Shown here: in pieces, positions 1 to 6,190 of the stretch
Layout of the letters: every line of letters begins with the position of its first letter
Position numbering within the stretch: position 1 is the first letter of the stretch
Assembly: GCA_022710245.1 (NCBI GenBank)
Contig: JAKLHH010000460.1
Span: 1 to 6,372, forward strand
DNA from: Myxococcota bacterium
Lineage (GTDB): Bacteria; Myxococcota; Polyangia; GCA-2747355; JAKLHH01
Direction: 5' to 3'
DNA length: 6,372 nt
Position numbers and translations under genes: made by a program
The notes under the pieces: model-generated
What the model was told of the DNA's origin: nothing
Databases searched by the model: none
What the model saw: the letters and a program-made list of their open reading frames with translations, nothing else

Positions 1-3000
1 CGAAAGCGCTCGTCGCTCGCGGCGTCCACCGTGACCACCGCGCGGCCGCTGCCGATCACCTGGCGCGCCAGCGTGGCGCTGAACTCCTCACCGCCCCCCT
101 GGAGCGACTCCTGATCGACGTTGCGCGCGGCGGCGATGCGCAGGCGATCGCCCTCGACGAGGATCAACAGCCCGCGCTGCGCGCCGGCGAGCTCGATCGC
201 CTTGTCGAGGACGCGCGCGACGAGCTCCGCCGGGTCGCGCACGCGGCCGAGCTCGAGGCTGATCCGGAGCAGGCTCTCGGCGTCGGCGGCGTCGAGGCCG
301 GCCGCGCTGCCGGAGCGCTCGGGTGCCGTGCCCGGCGCCGCGGTGCGCTGCCGGGTGGCCGCGTAGACCTCGCGGAAGTCCGGCCGGGTGAGCAGGGTGC
401 GCCGCAGCTCCTCGGGCAGCTCCGCGAGGAGCGCGTCCACCGCCTGCCGCGCCTTGGCCAGGTGGAAGCCAGCCTCGAGCTCGCGCCCCACCAGCGCCTC
501 GGCCTCGGCGAGCTCGTGAAAGACCAGCCAGAGGCGCGCACGCTCGCCGCGCTCCTCCATGCCGCGGGCCACTGCCTCGAGGCCGCGGCGGAGCACCTCG
601 GGATCAGCGCGCGAGGAGCGGCGCTGCGCGCCCAGCTCCGCGAGGCTCGCCTCGTCGGCGAGGCGCTCGAGCTGCGCCGTCCCGGCGACCTCCACCGCCT
701 GACGCGCGAGCCCCGCGCTGGCGCCGGGCTCGCCGCGGGCGAGCGCGAGGCGGGCGCGGACCAGCAGCGCCTCGACGCGCGCGGCCGGGTCGTCGGCGAG
801 CGCGGGGTGGGCCTCGGCCTCCAGCAGCTGGCGCTCCGCCTCGCCGAGCTCCTCGCGGAGCAGCGCGAGGTCGGCGCGGTTGAGCAGCACGTACACCCCG
901 AGCGCGCCCTCGCTGGCGGGGCAGCGGGCGAGCTCCGCGGCGGCGCCGTCGAGGTCACCGAGCTCGAGGCGGAGCGTGGCCAGGTTCACGCGCGCCTGGG
1001 CCTCGAGCCGCACCGCCCCGAGCCGGGCCGCCTCGAGCGCCGCCTGCTGGTAGTCGCGGATCGCTCGCGCGTGCTCGCCCGCGAGCTGGCAGACCGTGCC
1101 TCGATTGATCTGGCTGTGGATCACGCGGAGCGGATCGCCGGCCTCGCGCGCGTGCTGCACGGCGCGATCGAAGCAGGCGCGCGCGCCGGCCAGGTCCCCG
1201 CGACGTTGCCTCGCGATGGCGAGGTTGTTCGCCGCCTTGGCCAGACCGAGCCGGTCGCCGGCCGCGCTGAAGCGCGCCTCGGCCGCGGCGAAGCACGCCT
1301 CCGCCCCGGCCAGGTGGCCGGCGGCGAGCTCGATCAGACCGCGCAGGTTCTCGCGGCCGCCGCTCTCCTCGAGCGGCTCGCAGCGCGCGCGCGCCTCGGC
1401 GTGCCGCCCTAGTAAATAGAGCGCCTGCGCCGCGAGGAGCCCGCCGATCGCGGGGGAGACCCCGGCGAGCACGTCGAGCGCGCGCTGCGGCTCGCCGAGG
1501 GTGACGAGCAGCTCGGCCTGCCAGCGCAGGTCCACCTCGCCGGCCGCGCCCGCCGCCACCAGCGCCTCGAGGTGCCGCTGCGCCGCCGCGGCCTCACCCG
1601 TCGCCGCGAGCGACCGCGCGGCCGCGCGCTGCGCCGCAGCCCACCCTGGCCAGTCAGGCTCGGCCAGCTCGGCCGCGCGGCGAGCGAGGCGCCCGGAGAG
1701 GTCGCGCCCGGCCTCGGCGGCGCGAAGGTAGCGGGCGGCCGCGCCGACCGGATCGCCCGCTCGCTCCCAGTGCCAGGCCGCCTCGCCGTCCGCCTCGAGC
1801 GCGTCGAGCGCGACCGCCAGCTCGCGGTGGCCCGCGCTGCGCGCGTCCGGGGAGCTCGGCTCGAGCAACACCTGGCGGAGGTGCGCGCCGGCGACGGAGA
1901 GCGCGACGCGCTGGGCCCGGCGCGTCTCGACGAGGAGGCCGCGCGCGAGCAGTCCGGCGAGCGCGCGAGCGTCGAGCCGCGGGCAGAGGCGCGGCAGCGC
2001 GCGGGCGTCGAGCTCGGGTGCGAGCGCCAGGAGCCGCAGCGCCTGCAGCTCCTCGGGCGCCACCCCCGCCAGCCGCTCGCGCCCCAGCGCGGCGACGTGG
2101 TCCGGGTACTCGAGCCGCGCGCCCGGCGCGGCGCCAGCGCGGAGCCAGGCGCGCAGGCTCTCGACGAGCAGGAAGGGGCTCCCGGCGCCGAGCTCGGCCA
2201 GCGCGCCGAGCTGCTCGCCTGCGAGGGCGGGGAGCATGGAGCCGAGCAGCGCCTCGCCCTCGCGCTCGTCGAGGGGCCGGAGCTCGAGGCGCGGAAGACC
2301 CGCGAGGGACGCCGGCGCCTCCGTCGCCGCCAGGATGAGGAGCACGCGCGCCGGGTCGAGCGCGGGCCTGACGGCCAGCGCGGCCGCGACGCCCTCCAGC
2401 ACCTCGCGCTCGAGCGGGTCCTGGCGCTCGAGGTCGTCGACGAGCAGCGCGACCGGCCTGCGGCGCGAGGCCGCCGCTGCCGCGGCGAAGAACGCGGCGC
2501 GCAGGCGCGTCCGCTGGTCCACGGACCCCGCCTCGCTGACCGGGGGCGCGCCGGGGAGCAGCCCGGCGAGGGTCGCGGCGAGCTCCGGCGTCAGCGCCGC
2601 GCCGCCGGCGGTGGCAGCCAGGAACGCGAGCGCCTCGCGGAGGTCGCTGGCGAGCACGGCCGCGAACCCGCGCCGGAGCGCGAGCCGGCGGGCCTCCCTG
2701 AGGAGGCGCGTGCGCCCGAGCCCCTGGCGACCGAGGACGAGGAGGCTCCCCGGCTCTCCTTCGGCCGCGCGGCCGAGCGCTGCCTCGAGCTCGCGCAGCT
2801 CCTCGTCGCGTCCGACGAGCGCCGGCTCGGGGAGCGCGTCCGGCGCGGCGCGCCGCTCGAGGCCCGCCGCGCGCGCGAAGCGGGGCAGCAGCTCGAACGC
2901 GCTCGCCGACCGGCGTGCAGGGTCGACCTCGAGGCACTCGCCGAGGAGCGCCGCGAGCGGCGGGGGCAGCGAGAGCCGGCCGAGGATGCTCTCGCCTCGA

Positions 3001-3623
3001 ACCTGGCGCTCGACCGCACCGGCCGCGTCGTCGCCGAAGGCGCGCTCGCCGCCGAGCGCCTCGACAGCCAGCGCGGCGAAGGCGTAGACGTCGGCCGCCC
3101 TCGAGGTCCCGCCGCCGGAGAGGAGCTCAGGGGCGGCGTAGCCAGCGGTGCCCGCGGCGAGCCCGCCGCCCTCGCGCGCGAGCCCGAGATCGATCAGCTT
3201 CGGCTGGCCGCTGCGCCCGTCGACGAGGACGTTGGACGGCTTCAGGTCGCCGTGGACCCAGCCGCGCTGGTGGAGCAGCGCGACCGCGTCGAGGAGGCTG
3301 GCGAGCACGACGAGCACCTCCGCTTGCGGGCGCCCGTGCGCCCAGGCGAGGAGGTCCGGCCCGTCGACGTGCTCGCAGGTGAGGTAGGGCTGCTCGCCCG
3401 CCGCCTCCACGTCGTGGAGCGCGACGAGGCCGGGGTGGACGAGCGCCGAGAGCGCGTCGAGCTCGGCCTCGAGGAGGCCGCGATCACCCGCGCGCTTGAG
3501 GCGCTTCAGCGCGAGGCGCTGGCCGCCGCGCAGCCGGTCCTCGACCAGCAGCACGCTCGCGCTGGCGCCCTCGCCGAGGGCACGCAGCACCCGGTAGCGA
3601 CCATCGATCAGCTCGGCAGGCAT
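1..3623 (-). CDS. Ser/Thr protein kinase - AAA/STAND ATPase - TPR - GAF signalling protein (3' end beyond window)
   Basis: The frame is open from ATG 3623 to the left edge: 1207 codons without a stop, C-terminus missing. It is probably a cytoplasmic signal integrator. Residues 1-255 are a Hanks-type kinase: glycine loop G17-E-G-A, K40, catalytic HGDLKPSN (124-131; D126, K128, N131), DLG (145-147) for DFG, and APE (164-166). The catalytic loop has Gly before Asp (HGD), so it is a non-RD kinase. Residues 269 to about 500 form an AAA_16-like ATPase beginning LVGRDEEL. Its Walker A reads GRQGLGRT (298-305), with Arg304 for the usual Lys; Walker B is LLVDDLE (D396, D397). Residues about 656-1085 are alpha-helical TPR-like repeats, clearest at 790-890. 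A GAF domain starts near 1113 and is cut by the edge. In relatives a sigma-54 activator or histidine kinase module often follows; that is inference. The ribosome-binding site is weak, but the kinase fold begins immediately at MPAELIDGRYRV. Confidence 0.93.
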   Translation of the reverse strand, partial: MPAELIDGRYRVLRALGEGASASVLLVEDRLRGGQRLALKRLKRAGDRGLLEAELDALSALVHPGLVALHDVEAAGEQPYLTCEHVDGPDLLAWAHGRPQAEVLVVLASLLDAVALLHQRGWVHGDLKPSNVLVDGRSGQPKLIDLGLAREGGGLAAGTAGYAAPELLSGGGTSRAADVYAFAALAVEALGGERAFGDDAAGAVERQVRGESILGRLSLPPPLAALLGECLEVDPARRSASAFELLPRFARAAGLERRAAPDALPEPALVGRDEELRELEAALGRAAEGEPGSLLVLGRQGLGRTRLLREARRLALRRGFAAVLASDLREALAFLAATAGGAALTPELAATLAGLLPGAPPVSEAGSVDQRTRLRAAFFAAAAAASRRRPVALLVDDLERQDPLEREVLEGVAAALAVRPALDPARVLLILAATEAPASLAGLPRLELRPLDEREGEALLGSMLPALAGEQLGALAELGAGSPFLLVESLRAWLRAGAAPGARLEYPDHVAALGRERLAGVAPEELQALRLLALAPELDARALPRLCPRLDARALAGLLARGLLVETRRAQRVALSVAGAHLRQVLLEPSSPDARSAGHRELAVALDALEADGEAAWHWERAGDPVGAAARYLRAAEAGRDLSGRLARRAAELAEPDWPGWAAAQRAAARSLAATGEAAAAQRHLEALVAAGAAGEVDLRWQAELLVTLGEPQRALDVLAGVSPAIGGLLAAQALYLLGRHAEARARCEPLEESGGRENLRGLIELAAGHLAGAEACFAAAEARFSAAGDRLGLAKAANNLAIARQRRGDLAGARACFDRAVQHAREAGDPLRVIHSQINRGTVCQLAGEHARAIRDYQQAALEAARLGAVRLEAQARVNLATLRLELGDLDGAAAELARCPASEGALGVYVLLNRADLALLREELGEAERQLLEAEAHPALADDPAARVEALLVRARLALARGEPGASAGLARQAVEVAGTAQLERLADEASLAELGAQRRSSRADPEVLRRGLEAVARGMEERGERARLWLVFHELAEAEALVGRELEAGFHLAKARQAVDALLAELPEELRRTLLTRPDFREVYAATRQRTAAPGTAPERSGSAAGLDAADAESLLRISLELGRVRDPAELVARVLDKAIELAGAQRGLLILVEGDRLRIAAARNVDQESLQGGGEEFSATLARQVIGSGRAVVTVDAASDERF

Positions 3624-3821
3624 CCCGGCTCAGCCCGCAACGGCGGACTCCGGGATGATACTCCGTCCGGGCGTTCGCCGCGCGCACTCCCGGGGCGAGG
3701 CCGAGGCGCTACGCGATTCGTCGAACGCCTACGGTCGGTCGGAGCCGATTAGCCGCCGCTGCGGTCAGGCGCCCTCGCTCGCACGTGCAGTCGTGATGAA
3801 GTGGAGCGCTGGCAGCGGTGC
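3624..3821 (-). other. Intergenic leader upstream of the kinase gene
   Basis: This 198-base stretch lies between the last Cys-rich codons and the kinase start. No convincing ORF is seen on either strand. On the minus strand, TATCAT just upstream of the kinase is a 5/6 match to a -10 box, but no recognisable -35 lies at the proper distance. CGGAGT occurs twice there with 13 bases between the starts, which could be a protein-binding site. An imperfect dyad with AGGCG/CGCCT ends lies at 3704-3730; its stem is interrupted and no T-run follows, so I do not call it a terminator. The kinase may be read from here or by read-through from the upstream genes. Confidence 0.35.
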
Positions 3822-3953
3822 TCACTTCGGGCAGCTCCCTCCCGGCACCTCCGTGAACCCCTCTGCGATGCAGCTATCGCAGAAGCGCAGGCAGCGGCCC
3901 GTCTGGTCCGTCGCCGCTGTGCTGAAGAAACGGGACAGGGGACAGCTACAGCA
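3822..3953 (-). pseudogene. Out-of-reach C-terminal part of the Cys-rich gene, behind an in-frame TGA
   Basis: After the TGA at 3956-3954 the same frame stays open for 43 codons to a second TGA at 3824-3822. The stretch has no ATG and no plausibly placed GTG or TTG, so it could hardly be started on its own. It carries GRCLRFCDSC and then IAEGFTE. Aligned with GECATFCSDC and FLDTYSE of the upstream ORF, it keeps the same C-x3-C-x2-C spacing and the same [FI]-x-[DE]-x-[YF]-[ST]-E pattern. I infer that it is a second repeat of the same protein, lost by a nonsense change or insertion, or reached by stop-codon read-through. A selenocysteine reading is possible in principle but not supported by a clear hairpin. 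Confidence 0.6.
3927..3946. repeat. Tandem GGGACAG repeat, possible REP-like half element
   Basis: The plus strand reads gaaacgggacaggggacagc, containing two perfect head-to-tail copies of GGGACAG (3932-3938 and 3939-3945). It lies on the minus strand 8 bases after the TGA that ends the Cys-rich ORF. From memory, GGGACAG-rich sequences with an AAACG flank occur in interspersed repeats near REP-associated tyrosine transposases in several GC-rich bacteria. I cannot confirm that here. No partner inverted copy is visible in the window, so it would be a half element at most. Confidence 0.4.
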
Positions 3954-4268
3954 TCAGGAGCCGTTGGCCTGCGCCCGGCAACCCGCCAGCGTCGGTCGAG
4001 GCAGAGACCAGCCGGCACACCGGGCGTCTCCCGCGGCGCACTCGCTGTACGTGTCGAGAAAGCAATCGCTGCAGAAGGTAGCGCACTCGCCGACCTCCCG
4101 ACACCCGACGACGGGATCCAACCCGCTGCACTCGCCGCACCGCCAGCACGCGTGAGGGGTTTCGTAGCTGCACATCCGGTCGAGAGACGGTGAGTCACCA
4201 CAGGTCGCGCACACGGATGCGCAGATCGCGACCATGGCTAGCAGCAGCCCCGTCTTCTCGCTGGTCAT
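3954..4268 (-). CDS. Small exported cysteine-rich repeat protein
   Basis: This encodes 104 residues and I do not recognise the family. The N-terminus (MTSEKTG, then a hydrophobic run at about residues 7-17) looks like a signal peptide. Cleavage after VCA near residue 21 is possible; there is no clean lipobox. The rest holds 12 cysteines, with C41-x2-C44-x2-C47 and C62-x3-C66-x2-C69, so a disulfide-rich or metal-binding secreted protein is likely. The ATG at 4268 is preferred over GTG 4307 because it puts a Lys and a hydrophobic core at the N-terminus. GGTGGAG lies only 2 bases before it, closer than usual. The gene starts 43 bases after the stop of the upstream gene, on the same strand, so co-transcription is plausible. 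The frame ends at TGA 3956-3954 but continues beyond it with a further Cys repeat, so the protein may be truncated. Confidence 0.65.
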   Translation of the reverse strand: MTSEKTGLLLAMVAICASVCATCGDSPSLDRMCSYETPHACWRCGECSGLDPVVGCREVGECATFCSDCFLDTYSECAAGDARCAGWSLPRPTLAGCRAQANGS

Positions 4269-4311
4269 GGCTCCACCATGGTCTCGTCGCCCGCCCAGCA
4301 CCAGCACAGTG

Positions 4312-5127
4312 TCAGGCTCCGCTGCGGTTCGTGTTGAACAACATCCGCTCGAGGAGTCGGCGCTGACGAACGGCCTCGCGCCAGCTCGAGGCCCGCTTGT
4401 CCATCATCAGGATGATCTGGGCTGGCGCGCTGGTGCCAGTGATGTCCGCGAAGTCGTGGTCGGTGAACTGCTGGAGGAGCTCGCGTCGAAGGTTCGTGCT
4501 CTGACGGCGTGAGATCGGCTGGTCGGTGTACACCTGGAAGCCCAGTTCAAACGTGAAGTCCGCGCCGCTTTGATGATAATCGCACCAGAGGACGGCGTTG
4601 CACCGGAATCTGTCCACAAGCTGCGTGGTGTCGTTTCTGCACGTGCCCAGCCAGCGGAACTGCCATCGGGCGGTCGCCTCGCATAGTCGAGGGACTAGGC
4701 GGGTGATAGAGGAGACGGGTGGTGGTCGCAGCCTGGAACGGACCGGCCACCGGGGCGCCGCGAGGGCAGAGAGATCTTGGAGTCCCTCGAAGACACGGAT
4801 CTCCGAGAGGAGCTCACGGAGCCTCGGGTCTGCAAGGACGGCAGTCCCCTTGGAGAGCCTGATGCTGTAACCACGGAGCTCAAGCGCTTGCGCAATCATG
4901 CGGACACGTGCGGAGCGGGAGACCTGGAAACGGACGCGCAGCGCGATCGAGCGCGGGTCGGGCGGACCCAGCTGGATCTCGATATTGAACGGCATCGGGC
5001 CGTCATACCGGCGGAAGAGGCCGCCCCGAAGTCGCCATGGAGACGGCAGGGCAGCCAGTTCCTTGGTGAAGCAACGGATACTGCGATCAGCGGTGAGCAT
5101 GGATGTTTCGCTCGACGCTCTGGCCAA
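4312..5127 (-). CDS. Uncharacterised protein (about 271 aa)
   Basis: I do not recognise this protein. From TTG 5127 it has 271 residues. No signal peptide or membrane segment is evident, so it is probably cytoplasmic. Residues 45-75 and 189-200 look like beta strands. Residues 205-223 and 248-264 are charged and probably helical. W155-QFRWLGT resembles W63-RLHYLAT of the 120-aa protein upstream. The start is uncertain. TTG 5127 has GAAGGA (5139-5134) 6 bases upstream, a good site. ATG 5100 and ATG 4995 (MPFNIEIQLG) lack one, but the 4995 start would give a tidier N-terminus. Third-position GC is visibly lower than in the kinase gene, which fits an acquired segment. It lies downstream of the 120-aa gene on the same strand and is probably co-transcribed with it. 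Confidence 0.7.
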   Translation of the reverse strand: MARASSETSMLTADRSIRCFTKELAALPSPWRLRGGLFRRYDGPMPFNIEIQLGPPDPRSIALRVRFQVSRSARVRMIAQALELRGYSIRLSKGTAVLADPRLRELLSEIRVFEGLQDLSALAAPRWPVRSRLRPPPVSSITRLVPRLCEATARWQFRWLGTCRNDTTQLVDRFRCNAVLWCDYHQSGADFTFELGFQVYTDQPISRRQSTNLRRELLQQFTDHDFADITGTSAPAQIILMMDKRASSWREAVRQRRLLERMLFNTNRSGA

Positions 5128-5133
5128 ACTACA

Positions 5134-5139
5134 TCCTTC
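5134..5139 (-). promoter_or_regulatory. Ribosome-binding site deciding a TTG start
   Basis: GAAGGA on the minus strand lies 6 bases before TTG 5127. The other in-frame candidates (ATG 5100, ATG 4995) have no such motif. This is the main reason for choosing a rare start codon for the 271-residue protein. Confidence 0.5.
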
Positions 5140-5142
5140 GGC

Positions 5143-5211
5143 TCAGGTCGGCAGCGAGAGGCAAAGCGCGCCGGAGAAGGGGTACTCCGCTTCAGGCAGA
5201 TCACGGTTCAT
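5143..5211 (-). CDS. Possible 22-aa leader or remnant ORF
   Basis: The ATG at 5211 overlaps the TGA of the 120-aa gene as TGATG, the classic arrangement for translational coupling. The frame gives MNRDLPEAEYPFSGALCLSL plus two residues and stops at TGA 5145-5143. It is in the same frame as the 271-aa gene, only 15 bases before its TTG. It may be a coupled leader peptide that brings ribosomes to the next start. It may also be the true N-terminus of the 271-aa protein, cut off by a nonsense change, or simply chance. The peptide resembles nothing I know. Confidence 0.3.
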   Translation of the reverse strand: MNRDLPEAEYPFSGALCLSLPT

Positions 5212-5573
5212 CACGTCTCCGGATTGTTGCCGGTGAAGCGGCACACAGATGGGAAGTCACGGGCCGAGAACTTGAACACAACCCATGGGCTGGCAGTGTC
5301 GGAGCGTTTTGGCGGGACGGTAATCCACGATTCGTCGAGCGGCAGCTCGGCGCAATGGACGGCTGTCGCCAGGTAGTGCAGGCGCCACTTCCTAACGACT
5401 GCCGCGACCAACGGCGACAGTAGGGCTAGGTGCTCCGCATCGATCTCGAGAAAGGCGCCGCGCGGCGCTTCCATCAGGGCGCGTCGAAACGGTCCGTGCC
5501 AGGACAGCTCGAGGACGTCCTCGATCCAGTAGCGGTGTCTCTTCTTGACGAGTCGTCTCTTGGTCCGCGCCAT
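5211..5573 (-). CDS. Uncharacterised basic protein (120 aa)
   Basis: I do not recognise this protein. From ATG 5573 it has 120 residues. The N-terminus is strongly basic (MARTKRRLVKKRHRY) and could bind nucleic acid or ribosomes; that is inference only. The middle holds LSPLVAAVV followed by W63-RLHYLAT, a motif echoed in the next gene. There is no signal peptide or membrane span. The ATG is supported by GGGTGG (5584-5579) 5 bases upstream; a GTG at 5582 overlaps that motif and is less likely. The gene is the first after the sigma-70-like promoter at 5649-5627, with a leader of about 45 bases. Its stop overlaps the start of a small ORF (TGATG). Base composition is more AT-rich than the kinase gene. 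Confidence 0.65.
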   Translation of the reverse strand: MARTKRRLVKKRHRYWIEDVLELSWHGPFRRALMEAPRGAFLEIDAEHLALLSPLVAAVVRKWRLHYLATAVHCAELPLDESWITVPPKRSDTASPWVVFKFSARDFPSVCRFTGNNPET

Positions 5574-5626
5574 TGAGTCCACCCAGCATTCGGCCGAAGT
5601 GGCGATTCCTCCAACCGACGAGGTCT

Positions 5627-5654
5627 ATTGTACGCGGCCGAGCGTCGCTGGCAA
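5627..5654 (-). promoter_or_regulatory. Sigma-70-like promoter for the 120-aa gene and probably the genes after it
   Basis: On the minus strand, TTGCCA (5654-5649; 5 of 6 match to TTGACA) is followed after 16 bases by TACAAT (5632-5627; 5 of 6 match to TATAAT). Transcription would start near 5620 and leave a leader of about 45 bases before ATG 5573. It lies in the only clearly non-coding, relatively AT-rich gap of this part of the window. No other promoter of similar quality was found before the Cys-rich gene. Confidence 0.6.
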
Positions 5655-5677
5655 TCAGAGCTGTCCCGCCAAGCCGC

Positions 5678-5998
5678 TCACAAGATTGGTGGCTCCTGTC
5701 GAGACGCACGCCGATCGTTGATCGGTGCGACTGGAGCCGCCACCGACGGCGAGTCGCCGTAGTCGCTGCTGTCGAAGCCCGGCACGTCGCGCTGCGCGAG
5801 CGGCAGCCACGTGCGCATGGTGGTGAGCAGCTCCGACGTGGCGGCGCGGCCCTCGGCCATCTCGCGCCGCCACGACTGCACGTAGCGCGCGGCCTCGTCG
5901 TAGGCCGCCATGTACGCCTTGGCTACCGGGATCATCCGCTCCGCGATGGCGTCGAGCGCCGCCGACGCCCCCTTGCGACGAGTCGCGACGGCGATCGT
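5678..5998 (-). pseudogene. Fragment of an uncharacterised helical protein
   Basis: Coding-like sequence, with G or C in nearly every third position, begins immediately after the TGA at 6001-5999 and runs in the same frame to TGA 5680-5678. The first start codon is ATG 5935 (85 residues, with GGAG only 3 bases upstream), yet the 21 codons before it look equally coding. This suggests a lost 5' end. The clear part (about 5998-5745) is charged and helical, including ARYVQSWRREMAEGR and LLTTMRTWLPLAQRDVPGFD. It shows no signal peptide or membrane span. The last 20 or so codons lose the G/C bias, as if the original C-terminus were replaced by non-coding sequence. I do not recognise the family. A short intact gene starting at 5935 is the alternative. 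Confidence 0.5.
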
Positions 5999-6190
5999 TC
6001 AGCGGCCGAGCCGTTCCTTGAGGTCGATCATGAAGACCGAGGTCTTGTTCTCGGCATCGACCGCCAGATAGAAGACTCGCCCGCCGTCGACGCGGGCGCG
6101 TTCCTCGATGCCGGGGAGGTCCGTGAGCTGCACCTCCTCCCCCGTCGCGAGGTTCTTGCCGTAGATGTCGATCTGGCGAGCGGACTGCAC
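5999..6190 (-). pseudogene. C-terminal fragment of a TolB/PD40-like beta-propeller protein
   Basis: The frame ending at TGA 6001-5999 reads QIDIYGKNLATGEEVQLTD, then a spaced G-G-R-V-F-Y-L strand and SVFMIDL. This is the blade pattern DIYxxxLATGxExQLT...GxxVxY of TolB/PD40-type propellers, which are usually periplasmic or lipoprotein-anchored in myxobacteria. Only about one blade and a half is present. A GTG at 6190 is the first start codon, but no ribosome-binding site precedes it. The frame is open to the right edge, yet upstream of about 6188 its third-position bias collapses and the propeller pattern is lost. I infer a truncated remnant. A gene continuing beyond the right edge with a frameshift near 6190 is the alternative. 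Confidence 0.55.

Noticed and set aside
1654..2937. Minus-strand frame of 427 codons, Arg/Ala/Pro-rich
   Set aside because: It is a shifted frame of the kinase-ATPase region, with no recognisable domain and composition typical of an out-of-frame shadow.
3704..3730. Imperfect inverted repeat with AGGCG/CGCCT arms as a terminator
   Set aside because: The stem is broken and no T-run follows on either strand. Such short GC dyads are frequent by chance in DNA of this composition.
1572..3752. Long plus-strand open frame of 726 codons over the kinase gene
   Set aside because: It is antisense to the kinase, whose catalytic, Walker and TPR motifs are unmistakable. Its product is a low-complexity Arg/Ala/Glu-rich string expected from GC-biased antisense.
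3920..3956. Possible selenocysteine insertion hairpin after the TGA
   Set aside because: Only a 5-bp stem with a 24-base loop can be drawn, without a bulged GU apical loop at the right distance, so it is not evidence of a bacterial SECIS.
3655..4155. Plus-strand frame of 166 codons opposite the Cys-rich gene
   Set aside because: The Cys-rich minus reading has a signal peptide and regular Cys repeats. The plus reading shows no domain and no ribosome-binding site.
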